A DNA stretch of 25,901 nt from assembly GCF_000485595.1 (NCBI RefSeq), contig NW_014577774.1, forward strand, positions 10,424 through 36,324, given 5' to 3'. The notes under the pieces were generated by a model. It saw nothing but the letters and a program-made list of their open reading frames with translations. It was not told the origin of the DNA and ran no database searches. This document shows, in pieces, positions 1 through 7,732 of the stretch. Source of the DNA: Priapulus caudatus (taxonomy: Eukaryota > Priapulida > Priapulimorpha > Priapulimorphida > Priapulidae). Position numbers and translations under genes: made by a program. Positions within the stretch are counted from its first letter, which is position 1. Every line of letters begins with the position of its first letter.

Positions 1-220
1 CTCTGCTTTGCTAATCTGAGGGTGCGGGTTTATCCCATTACTGGGGTCTGAGTCGGCTCGGACTACAACTACAAGTACAACTACAATATAGTCTGCAAAT
101 GCAGACGTTATAACTCTGCTTTGCTAATCTGAGGGTGCGGGTTTATCCCATTACTGGGGTCTGCGTCGGCTCGGACTACAACTACAAGTACAAGTACAAG
201 TTACAACCACAACTTCACAA
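1..220. repeat. Two-copy tandem repeat, 113-bp period
   Basis: The block beginning CTCTGCTTTGCTAATCTGAG at position 1 restarts at 114 and is nearly identical through the GACTACAACTACAAGTACAA segment, after which copy 2 runs into a short AAGTAC/ACAACT-rich tail. The segment GGGTGCGGGTTTATCCC in each copy resembles, loosely, the B-box of a tRNA gene, so a tRNA-derived SINE fragment is possible. There is no convincing A-box and no acceptor-stem pairing, so this is not called a tRNA. The copy at position 1 may be cut by the window edge. Confidence 0.8.
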
Positions 221-346
221 GCACAACAATTAATAATTGTATTTGTAATATAAAAATGATAATTGCATTATGATTACGATAATAAACAGGAATCTATGAA
301 TTTCACGAGACAAATATTCAGTGTTTAACCAGAGTATGTCCACTAT

Positions 347-1150
347 CAGGGGCGGATCCAGGGCTGAAGCTAGAGCTCATAGGGTCTATGTCCCCCAGGG
401 TACTGCCGGAACGTACCCTGGGTACGGTCCGGTATTTCAAAATTTCAAGGGTCCCTGGGCACAAAAATGAGCACCATTTGAGGTGTCCGTCTAATTACCG
501 AAAGCACCGAAATGCACCAAAAGTCACCAAAAGGCACCGAAAGGCATACCAAAAGGCACCGAAAGGCACACCAAAAGGCACCGTAAGGCACCGAAAGGCG
601 CTATGAGAACATCAAATTCCACCGGAAGGCACCGAAAGAAGCAGTACGTCCGGAGCTGAAATGTCCAAAAAAATTCCACCGAAATTCTTTAAAAATCAAG
701 GACTCGGCCCGAAATGAGGTACACAAATACTTAATTCGGAGCATGTTTACATGCCACAGCGCCATCTCTAGGATGTTTTATAAGTAAATGTTTTATGGTT
801 ATTTTTACTGATTTCTCCGTATCTTTCCTTGGATTTTTCATCGTCGTTCAATGCGTTTTGGTGGATTTTTTTTGCGTTTCGGTGCCTTTTGGTAATTTAC
901 CATAATATATGCTGTCTAAACACTAAAAGGCGCAAAAGGCAGGGTAAAAAATTCCGAAAGGCCTCTTAACACACCAAAAATTGAAATCCCGACGAATTGA
1001 CACAATTTTCTCAGATCCCAGACAATTTTAGAGGGTCTTTCCCACGTCCCGATGGACTTCTGTTCCCGAATCACGGAAAATTTATCTGACATTTCCCAGT
1101 TCCCAAGTAAAATGGCCAATACCGCGTCCCGAAAATACCCGTTCCCCCCC
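347..1150. mobile_element. Possible hAT-like DNA transposon remnant with internal GGCACC repeats
   Basis: Positions 347-363 read CAGGGGCGGATCCAGGG, which resembles the terminal inverted repeat of many hAT-superfamily elements (known from the family). Inside lies a short inverted repeat (CCAGGGTA at 395-402 against TACCCTGG at 414-421). At about 500-640 there is a string of 11-12-base units of the type AAAGGCACCGA. The same motif returns on the opposite strand at about 865-895 (GGTGCCTTTTGG) and again in forward orientation near 926-960. No matching far end (the complement of the first 17 bases) was found downstream, so the right boundary is a guess and the element looks truncated or decayed. 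No transposase frame is visible, which would make it a non-autonomous remnant. Confidence 0.45.
500..640 (+). repeat. Degenerate short tandem repeat, AAAGGCACCGA units
   Basis: Roughly ten imperfect copies of an 11-12-base unit (AAGGCACCGAA, CAAAAGGCACC and variants) follow one another. The open frame at 388-606 is produced by this repetition and reads as a Lys/His/Arg-rich low-complexity peptide, so it is not called a gene. Confidence 0.75.
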
Positions 1151-1586
1151 TCTGTCATGGAAACAGCTATGTATGATCTTTCTCTTCATCGTTGGTAAAT
1201 TGCAAATTTGCAGTGTTTTCCACTGCAATGCTTATGCAGTGTTGATATATCATATGTATAGTTTTGTACTCTTCACTTATAAAAATTAATAACTGACATA
1301 ATTTCAACTGAAATTCAACTAGTTTTAATGTAAAATTTTACAATGCTCAGCGCTTCAGACAGCATGCGAATTTGAGTAAAATACCCATTGAAAACACTCA
1401 TTTATGCATACATGTACAAAACATAGAGTACAGATACGATAGCATTTGTCCCAGTACGCATGAATGTATACAAAGCCTGTACCCATAGCTTGGATTTGAT
1501 CTGTTGTTGATCAATGACATAAAATCTCCAGCACTTGGTGTGAAATCTTACCCCGCCCTGCTCTTTTCATCTGTTATTTAATACAG
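1151..1586. other. AT-rich intergenic or upstream sequence, nothing recognised
   Basis: This stretch contains no convincing exon, promoter or RNA gene. It could hold upstream introns or 5' exons of the integrase-like pseudogene that begins at 1587, because the first recognised exon opens mid-codon and so requires an upstream exon. I could not identify one. Confidence 0.4.
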
Positions 1587-1681
1587 CTGCAACTGATACT
1601 CTGTATCGTATTGCCAAGGCTTCAAAGAAGACACAGGGACTGCCTCCTAAAAGGACTAAAGTGCTTTTCACAAGAGAGGAG
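1587..1681 (+). pseudogene. Integrase pseudogene, exon 1 recognised (linker upstream of zinc domain)
   Basis: The exon is bounded by an acceptor after TTATTTAATACAG and a donor GAG|GTTAGT at 1681/1682. Its frame (codons from 1589) ends LPPKRTKVLFTREE, a basic linker that continues smoothly into exon 2. Two bases at its start complete a codon begun in an upstream exon that I cannot locate. A different frame reading on the minus strand here is a shadow. Confidence 0.7.
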
Positions 1682-2091
1682 GTTAGTGTGTTTAAAGATT
1701 CTTCACTAGCATATTTGAAGGGGGCAAGCTGCCCCCCCCCCCCCTGCAAGCCACCTGGCTTAAAAAAGGAAAACATATATTAATTTCTGTTGTTTTTGTT
1801 TTGGTGTACATTAAAAAATGTAATAGGTTTGTCCCCGTGCTGAGACTCAGACCCAGGTACACCACTACCTGGAGGCATGGGTATCAAAGGCAAAATAAAT
1901 TTTACAATCAATATTAAAATGTGCCATATTCATGCCACTTTTGCTACATCAGAATCCATAGACCATAGAATAAATTTGGTCTGGCCTTGCATTAGAAATT
2001 ATATCATAGAGGTGCATATCATATTCTCACTATAATGCAGGACTAATAGAACAGTTTAAGAATTAATAATATTGTGGTGATATTATTTCAG

Positions 2092-2220
2092 ATTGAGGCT
2101 GTACTCAAAGATATTCACGGCCAGGGCACGACTGGAGGTCACATGGGAGAGAAAGGAACTCAGGCTAACATCGCTGATCGTTTCTACTGGCAAAGCATTA
2201 CAGAAGATGTTTAACACTGG
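2092..2220 (+). pseudogene. Integrase pseudogene, exon 2 (HH half of zinc-binding domain)
   Basis: The acceptor is TTATTTCAG and the donor is TGG|GTAAAT; 43 codons, phase 0 at both ends. It contains His-(7 residues)-His (DIHGQGTTGGHMG) followed by ANIADRFYWQSITEDV, the standard pattern in Ty3/gypsy integrase N-terminal domains. A TAA at 2212-2214 interrupts the frame three codons before the donor. Confidence 0.85.
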
Positions 2221-2301
2221 GTAAATTTCTTGAGGCATTATTACTTATCCATTATTAGGTACATCAATTCTGCTTAGTGTACAACATAAATTCTTATCAA
2301 A

Positions 2302-2446
2302 CGTTAACAAATCATTCCATATGTTGGTGTAGTATTTTATGTTTGTTGCAGATATCCACATATTATTATTAAAAGTTAACCAATAGCCTTTATTCCATAT
2401 GTTGGATGTTAGCATAGTATTTTCTGTCTGCTGTAGATATCCACAT
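2302..2446 (+). repeat. Tandem duplication carrying a second copy of a 3' splice site
   Basis: The segment GTTAACAAAT...ATTCCATATGTTGG...GCAGATATCCACAT at about 2302-2364 recurs, offset by about 78 bases, as ATTCCATATGTTGG...GTAGATATCCACATG at 2392-2446. The second copy contains the acceptor used for exon 3. The first copy contains an equivalent TTGCAG|ATATCCACAT, after which the sequence becomes AT-rich and non-coding. Confidence 0.8.
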
Positions 2447-2508
2447 GCCCCCAATGCCAGAAGGTGCACAAGATAAAGACAATAGTGCCTGAGCTGACAC
2501 CTATTTAT
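2437..2508 (+). pseudogene. Integrase pseudogene, exon 3 (CxxC half of zinc-binding domain)
   Basis: The acceptor is CTGCTGTAG and the donor is TAT|GTAAGT, a strong consensus donor. It encodes 24 residues in phase 0, beginning ISTCPQCQKVHK. CPQC supplies the two cysteines that complete the HHCC zinc-binding site begun in exon 2. The remainder links to the catalytic core. Confidence 0.85.
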
Positions 2509-2786
2509 GTAAGTAATGCTGCAATTAAAAGGGAACGGTTGTCAAAACAAGCAATACATGAGATAACTATATGCTACTTATCTCAATTTATGATTCACTA
2601 CTTGGGAAGAATTCATAACTAGTAAAATAATTCTTTTAGAATTAATTCATTTGGTACGAGGATAAAAATTTAATAATGATGCTCCTCATAATAGCCATTT
2701 GTAGTATACAAAATATTGAAACGAAATTCAGGAAAGGACCATTTAAAGGGTGTCATAAAATTAAATTTCTTTGCTATACTTGACAG

Positions 2787-3020
2787 GCCAGACAGCCATG
2801 GGAACTTGTTGGCATTGACTTAGTTGGACCTTTCACTGAGACCAACCTTGGCCACAAGTATGTAGTGACAGCAACTTGCCTGTTCTCGAAGTGGGTGGAG
2901 GCTGAACCAGTCTGTGACTAGTCGGCTGACAGTGTATTACAGGCCTTGAAAAAGTGGATCCACCGCTGGGGGGCCCCACTGAAGATCATCACAGATCAAG
3001 GCAAAGAATTTAACAACAAG
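2787..3020 (+). pseudogene. Integrase pseudogene, exon 4 (catalytic core with first two Asp)
   Basis: The acceptor is ACTTGACAG and the donor is AAG|GTACAA; 78 codons in phase 0. QPWELVGIDLVGPF carries the first catalytic Asp, YVVTATCLFSKWVEA is the conserved beta-strand region, and APLKIITDQGKEFNNK carries the second Asp. A TAG at 2919-2921, just after EPVCD, breaks the frame. The sequence on both sides of the stop remains well conserved, which suggests recent inactivation or a base error. Confidence 0.9.
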
Positions 3021-3126
3021 GTACAACTAAACTTGAATAATGTACCCAATGAAAATTAACAGTAATGATCTAACCAAATATGATTGTTTAACTGGGTTAG
3101 TTTATGATATTGATTCTTTTGCACAG

Positions 3127-3249
3127 AAACTGAACGAACAGATCTGTGAGAAGTTTGGTATTCGCCACCTGGTGACAGCAGCTTACTACCCACAAACCAA
3201 CGGCCAAGACGAGCGTACAAATGGGTCTTTGAAACGCCATCTTTCAAAG
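3127..3249 (+). pseudogene. Integrase pseudogene, exon 5 (catalytic Glu)
   Basis: The acceptor is TTTTGCACAG. The exon encodes 41 codons, KLNEQICEKFGIRHLVTAAY then YPQTNGQDERTNGSLKRHLSK; the Glu of QDER is the third member of the DDE triad. The block ends at AAG|GCAAAT, where a GT donor is absent. Either a GC-AG intron is used or the donor has decayed. The open frame actually begins upstream at 3040, but the residues before KLNEQ do not resemble integrase and are read as intron. Confidence 0.85.
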
Positions 3250-3441
3250 GCAAATACTGCATCCAGCAAACATTGGAATATCAACATCTCAATTATCAAT
3301 AGAAATAGCAAATACAAATCCTTGAGAGCTTAACAGTGATGTAATACATCATTAACAAAAAGTGGATTCTGTTCTTGGGAGAGCCTGTTTAATTTCTGAA
3401 AACTGAGAATGAATAGACTGCATGAGGTCATTGTGTTGTAG

Positions 3442-3645
3442 GTGGTCAATGAGCAGCAGAACGACTGGCACCTCTACCTTGAACAGGCTTGTTGGGGTCT
3501 ACGGTCATCCTTCAACGAGTCAACCAAACACACCCCTTATGAGGTCATGCATGTCCGTAAGCCTCGCTTTCCCTCAGAGGTACCAGAGGACAAGGAGCAG
3601 GAACCTGCAACGGACGAGTGGAAATGTGAAATGTCTGTAGTGTGA
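3442..3645 (+). pseudogene. Integrase pseudogene, terminal exon recognised
   Basis: The acceptor is TGTGTTGTAG. The frame VVNEQQNDWHLYLEQA then CWGLRSSFNESTKHTPYEVM then HVRKPRFPSE matches the segment after the catalytic Glu in Ty3/gypsy integrases, where the motif is typically NxSxHxSTGxTPFExxxGRxPRLP. The frame then becomes Glu/Asp-rich and ends at TGA 3643-3645. A GAG|GTACCA after PSE could be another donor, so the true exon may be shorter. An AATAAA at 3888-3893 could be a poly(A) signal, but AT-rich DNA makes that weak. Confidence 0.85.
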
Positions 3646-4143
3646 TGAGTGAACAAAATTGTGCTATAATTATGAACTTTGGGGATTTTTGATGTTGTCA
3701 AAAATTCGTATATTTCTATAAATAATCTATCCATGTACAGGATTATACGATAAGGATACGGGTAGTGATCACTGCTATTAGGCTTATTTTAAAGGTCAGA
3801 AATAAGGAAATAGAATGGAGAGTAAACATATATATATATCATTATATACTTGCAAAGTTAGGCTGGTGAAGCGTAAGCAGCGATGCAAATAAAGATTACT
3901 AGCCTTTCTGTGGTATATACTAGCTACTTCTACTTCTACTCTATATTGGCCACCATCAACATACTGATAATTCTGCCAACAGGAGGCGCTAGTTGAGACT
4001 AAAATAAAATTTTCCTTTCCTTTGATTTTCTAAAAGCTAATTTGCTAAAGTAGGCACAGTCCGTGTTGGGTTTGCCTGTATTAGGGACACTGTTTTAACA
4101 CGCATTTTGACTATCATTTATGATCTTGGATTCGATGATTTTT
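3646..4143. other. AT-rich non-coding DNA downstream of the integrase pseudogene
   Basis: No exon or structured element was recognised. There is an AATAAA at 3888-3893 and a short (TA)n at about 3829-3839. A GGAGGCGCTAGTTGAGAC segment near 3982 looks repeat-derived but could not be assigned. Confidence 0.4.
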
Positions 4144-4500
4144 AGCTCACCTTGACGTCGTCAAGCTGAGCTATTGCCATGGGTCGTCGTCCGTCGTACG
4201 TTCGTCCATCCGTCCGTCCGTCAACATTTAACTTCGGTCAATGATAACTCAGGAACCGTTTGGCCCACATGTTTGAAATTGGGTATAGTTACTGCTATGC
4301 TCCCATATTAAACGTCCTATTTTGAAGCACGCCAGTCGACGTACTTTCGAGCCACGGCTATTTTTTGGCAAAAATGGGAATTGCCATTAGTCAGTTCAGG
4401 TTCAACGGATTTTGCTCATTTTTGGTATGTGAATGAATAAGGGCTAGAGGTTTTGATATTTGAAAAAAAATTAAGCAAATTAGGTAGGGTTTGGCAATTA
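4144..4500 (+). repeat. Dispersed repeat headed by a near-perfect palindrome
   Basis: Starting with AGCTCACC at about 4145, 29 bases equal their own reverse complement except at the central base and one symmetric pair. They are followed by TATTGCCATGGGTCGTCGTC and a (CGTC/CCGT)n tract (4183-4220), then ACTTCGGTCAATGATAACTC, TTTGAAATTGGGTATAGTT, and further on TTTTTGGCAAAAATGGGAAT. This layout of an AGCTCA palindrome, a GTCCGT run and a CAATGATAACTCAGGAACCG-like segment resembles high-copy repeats I know from marine invertebrate genomes, but I cannot name the family. The right boundary is uncertain. Confidence 0.6.
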
Positions 4501-4723
4501 TATAGCATATTATATAAACACAAACAGTCTGTGGTGTCACACTCGTCTGGTTCGTTTTACAAGATTTCATTGACAATATCTTCCGATGGTTGCTCAATGA
4601 GTTAAAGAGCTGGACGTCTTGGTTCTGCACGTTGTAATTAGCGGTTGTGTCCTATGTGTGTAGCAGTCATCTGACGTAGTCAGTTATGACAGTTGTATGG
4701 ATTCGCGAGTGATCGGTGACGTT

Positions 4724-5295
4724 TAGCTGGGGGGTGGGCTAGAATGGTACTGGAGTGGCGAGATTTGTTTGCCGTGGTCGTAACTAGAAGTCGTGCGATG
4801 GGGTGTAGCGTAAGAAAGGCGGATGGGTCGAGGGAGCGGGGAGGATTGGAAAGCAGAGAGGAAGGTGGCGTCTCGCTCGTGGTATTGGAGAAGCGGGAGC
4901 ATGAGAGTGGGAAGGGGGTTGCGGGATGGGCGGCGGCTAGATGAGATGCCCGCAGTGACTGTGCGTGGAGAACCGGTTGGGGGGAATGTTAAAGAGGGGA
5001 GTGGGGAGTTGGCTGTGTCGGCGTAAGAGGGGGGATTGGGTAAGGGGTGGACGCGTATAGGTCGGGCGAAGGGCGAACTGTTGAGCGGGTACCGTAACCA
5101 GTTGGGCTACAAATGCCTTATAACGCGCGTAGGTAGACTCGTATGTTACGGTCCAGCCGATATTCGGGTGCGTTGGGTGGTTGGGGGGGGATGCGTCAGA
5201 AACGAGTTGGGTTATGTCGAAGCTGGGGGTCAAGGAGGTCAGAGAGGTGCAAGAGGTGTACCAGGAGCGGGGAACATTAGCGGAAATCCTTAAGA
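4724..5295 (+). other. Strongly G-skewed, C-poor block
   Basis: The plus strand is heavily enriched for G over C, with many GGG runs (GGGGGGTGGG near 4730, GGGGGGG near 5181). Several overlapping open frames on both strands here (4744-5335) are products of stop-poor composition, with no recognisable domain. Such skew favours R-loops and G-quadruplexes on the G-rich strand; that is inference. Confidence 0.6.
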
Positions 5296-5430
5296 CTAAG
5301 GTATAGGGAGGAAGATGCAGATTGCGGCGACACAAATCTAAGACCGGCGTCGGAAGGCCTAGGGCTCGTGATAAGTCGGTGTAGTAGCATCAGAATGGTA
5401 GGGAAAAGCACCATATAGTTGCGAAATTGG

Positions 5431-5451
5431 AGGTCACCAGGTCAAAGGTCA
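5431..5451 (+). promoter_or_regulatory. Triple AGGTCA array (DR2 plus DR1)
   Basis: Three perfect AGGTCA hexamers occur at 5431-5436, 5439-5444 and 5446-5451, separated by two bases and one base. Direct repeats of this hexamer with these spacings are the classic binding sites of RXR, COUP-TF, HNF4 and PPAR nuclear receptors. No gene lies next to it, and AGGTCA-rich strings are also common inside invertebrate dispersed repeats, so function is unproven. Confidence 0.45.
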
Positions 5452-5699
5452 CAGATGCCGGCACACGGAGATTTTAGACCATTTTCTGAGAGGACATGGT
5501 CTGACGGAGCGATTGAGAAAACTTTTTTGTTTCAGCGGTGGACCTAGCCATTTTATGGCTTTGATCTGAAAGGAGCGCATGTAAATGTCCCTCGTCTGCT
5601 GACATGGCGAGAGTAAGTGTCGCGGATAACGCCTTATTGTACTCGCTCTGCAAAAGGAGGGTTAAGATGGATTTGTTGACAGTGTTATAAATCGCAAAA

Positions 5700-6060
5700 G
5701 GAACGTGAACTGCTTTTCGCTAGTGTAGGAGCGCCCTGTTGCCCCCGGGCACCCTCCCCGCCTTCTGGACTGGGCCCGCTGCCCCGCGCAACGGCCGCCG
5801 GTACCCGGGCCTTGGGTCCGCGTTCACGCCCCACGAGGTACCCCACCCCTCCCCCCACCCTCACGCCTGAGGCCATTGCAGGCAGGGGCGAGCTGACCGC
5901 CTCGCATGCTTGCGATAGTCGGAGCAGGTGTGCGCTAGAAGGAGGGAGTGATGGTACGCAACTGGCGTGTCTGGCATATAGGTGTGAGAGTTTGGTGAGG
6001 CTGGTAACGGGCACGACTTGAGAATGGTGTGACACGATTGGTGTAGAGTGCAGTAGGATT
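5700..6060. other. GC-rich segment without recognisable gene
   Basis: C-rich at 5735-5870, then more balanced. Frames at 5685-6035 (minus) and 5812-6021 (plus) lack conserved domains and are Pro/Ser/Ala-rich. They look compositional. No promoter element was recognised. Confidence 0.35.
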
Positions 6061-6219
6061 TGCGAACGGACGGTCGGGGAGATGAGGTGAGCCGACAGCA
6101 GAGCGCCGTGTTGTCAGGGTGCTCGTTGATTGTGGTGAGCTACAGTGTCATTGAAACAGCTTTCATTTTGCTGTCTTTTTTTGTGGTTGAGCTCATCACA
6201 GTGTCATTGACACTCATTC

Positions 6220-6490
6220 ATATGAGGTATGTTAGGTTAGGGTTAGGGTTGAGGCTAACTTCTGTAGTACAAGTCTGGTACGGACTTTGTGTAATACACT
6301 ATATGTTACTCGGGATAGCATATCTGGTAGTACCTGATACGACACACGACCCCTGTGCAGCGTAACTTTGACAGGTTTACAAGCACACGTAACTATACTG
6401 GTGGGGGTGTTTTTAAAGTTTAGCTTTTAATGCACTTTAAGTTTCACAAAGTATCCCATGTTACTTGCAGTGATTGCAACTAAACATGTA
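6220..6490 (+). repeat. Module M, copy 1 (TTAGGG-like lead plus about 250 bp)
   Basis: GGTATGTTAGGTTAGGGTTA leads into CTTCTGTAGTACAAGTCTGG, TACCTGATACGAC, CTTTTAATGCACTTTAAG, TTTCACAAAGTAT and CTTGCAGTGATTGCAACTAA. The same ordered blocks recur at 17027-17236, truncated at 13210-13376 and 18685-18846, and degraded at 13805-14128. Copies differ by scattered short insertions and deletions. Confidence 0.85.
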
Positions 6491-6914
6491 GAACGCTCGG
6501 ACAGTCTGCACCCGGAATATACGCGCGGGAAGCGCGGAGAACAGGCGGCCCACGCCCGCATGTGGCGCCATTTGGATAACTCGCTGGCTGCTATATTCTA
6601 GAACCATTGTTCACGCAGGTTATCAGTCACAATGTGCCTGTAAGATCCGGTCAAGTTGAGGGGCCAGGTTCTGGTCGATTGGCCGAAGGCCTTCTCGACT
6701 GTGCACCGTAGGGCGAGACATACAAATCCAATGGTCGGTTAATTAGGCTAGCTTTGTTTCCGTTGGCCGCCGTCTAAGGCCTTTTTTTCTAGAAAGCGAT
6801 TTCTATTTTTTAATTACACGCCCTGAACTATATTCGTCGTGAGATTCGCGGCCCATAAGCATGGCGTGACGGAGGCTTCTTCCAGCGATTTTGCCAAAGA
6901 AATTGTTCTTGTCA
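6491..6914. other. Non-coding stretch, nothing recognised
   Basis: Mixed composition with no domain, RNA fold or repeat that I can name. TCTAGAAAGCGATTTCTATTT near 6789 weakly recalls the TCTAGAAAAGGC segment in module A (about 17677) but is too short to assign. Confidence 0.3.
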
Positions 6915-6915
6915 G

Positions 6916-7250
6916 ACTGGCACCCGCGGGTGCAGAGTTTTGACACGCTCCACGGCTAAACTTTTAGTGTAGCGAAGAGAGACTTGCGGCCCGCAGAGAG
7001 TGACCGGCCTCCGTACCAGTCTTTTGAGGGCACGACGGTGCGGCAGACCTGACTGATTTATGGTTGTTTACACTCGATGTTACTACGACTGCCCCGCGGT
7101 GCACACGAGTTTGACTACCGCCGGAGGGACTTGGCAGCTAACTTATAGTGTAGCAGAAAGAGACTTGGCCGCGAATGAAGCGATCCGTACCGAGTCTTTT
7201 GAGCACGGCAGAACCTGACTGATTTTATGGTTGTTTACACCTGATGTATG
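6916..7250. repeat. Tandem duplication, about 170-180-bp unit, two copies
   Basis: CTAAACTTTTAGTGTAGCGA at 6956 is repeated as CTAACTTATAGTGTAGCAGA at 7138. Both continue through AGAGACTTG, CCGTACC, AGTCTTTTGAG, CAGACCTGACTGATTT-type and ATGGTTGTTTACAC blocks. The preceding CCCGCGGGTGCA / CCCGCGGTGCA segments also correspond. The copies differ mostly by small insertions and deletions. Confidence 0.85.
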
Positions 7251-7255
7251 TCTGA

Positions 7256-7700
7256 GCGTGGCCTGTATTACCCCGATGCTGTGATGTTTCGGCATCATGA
7301 CGTCCAGACTTCAAGCATGTATATATATAGCAGAGCACGTAGGCGTACGGCAGGCAGGTAGGTCCGCTGGTAGTTGTACTAAGTACTATGTAGGCTAGTA
7401 GTTGGCTGGTAAGCTTAGTAGTACTACTACTACTGAGTACTGAGTAGTAGTCTTAGTAGTAATTATTGTATACATATGTACTTGTAGTAATACAAGTATT
7501 CGTAGGCCGTAGGTGTGGATATGTATACCACGTGTCTCTCTGGAGCTGTTGGGCTGCAAGTGGTCTGGTACGATGGGAATATATGCTAAAGAACGGCTAA
7601 ACCACATACGGCACGACCGGCACCGGTTGGTGAGAGTACAATGTTACAATAATTACTACTAAGTTAGCTACTGGAAGTATATTAAGCTTATCTAACTAAT
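7256..7700. other. Non-coding DNA with TAG/CTA trinucleotide-rich tract
   Basis: At about 7415-7500 the sequence is dominated by AGTAGTACTACTACTACTGA-like triplets that form locally self-complementary patches. A similar CTA/GTA-rich patch occurs at 10150-10300. The minus-strand frame at 7395-7607 is a by-product. No gene was recognised. Confidence 0.45.
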
Positions 7701-7707
7701 GAGCGAA

Positions 7708-7732
7708 ACCCTAAACCATAACCCTAACCTAT
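7708..7732 (-). repeat. Short telomere-like tract, CCCTAA orientation
   Basis: AACCCTAAACCATAACCCTAACCT reads as degenerate TTAGGG repeats on the minus strand, the opposite orientation to the tracts at 6232, 9904, 13225, 13810 and 18690. Confidence 0.5.

Larger units (their letters stand above)
1587..3645 (+). pseudogene. Intron-containing Ty3/gypsy-type integrase gene, decayed
   Basis: Six coding blocks separated by introns encode, in order, a short basic N-terminal linker, an HHCC zinc-binding domain, the DDE catalytic core and the segment that follows it in Ty3/gypsy integrases. In an active retroelement this protein inserts the cDNA into host DNA in the nucleus. Host genes derived from such integrases (the GIN1/KRBA2 type) keep the fold and carry introns, which matches this arrangement. 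Visible landmarks are GGHMG and CPQC of the zinc domain, ELVGIDLVGPF with the first Asp, ITDQGKEF with the second Asp, and YYPQTNGQDER with the catalytic Glu. Every exon junction is phase 0. In-frame stops at 2212-2214 (exon 2) and 2919-2921 (exon 4) argue for a pseudogene, unless they are sequence errors. There are no gag, protease or reverse transcriptase blocks and no LTRs around it. The 5' end is missing or unrecognised. Confidence 0.85.

Noticed and set aside
1-220. Possible tRNA genes because of a B-box-like segment
   Set aside because: No A-box, anticodon arm or acceptor stem could be folded; only a possible SINE remnant remains.
3040-3126. Upstream part of the open frame that contains the catalytic Glu
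   Set aside because: Residues before KLNEQ do not resemble integrase, and a good acceptor (TTTTGCACAG) lies at 3117-3126, so this part is intron.
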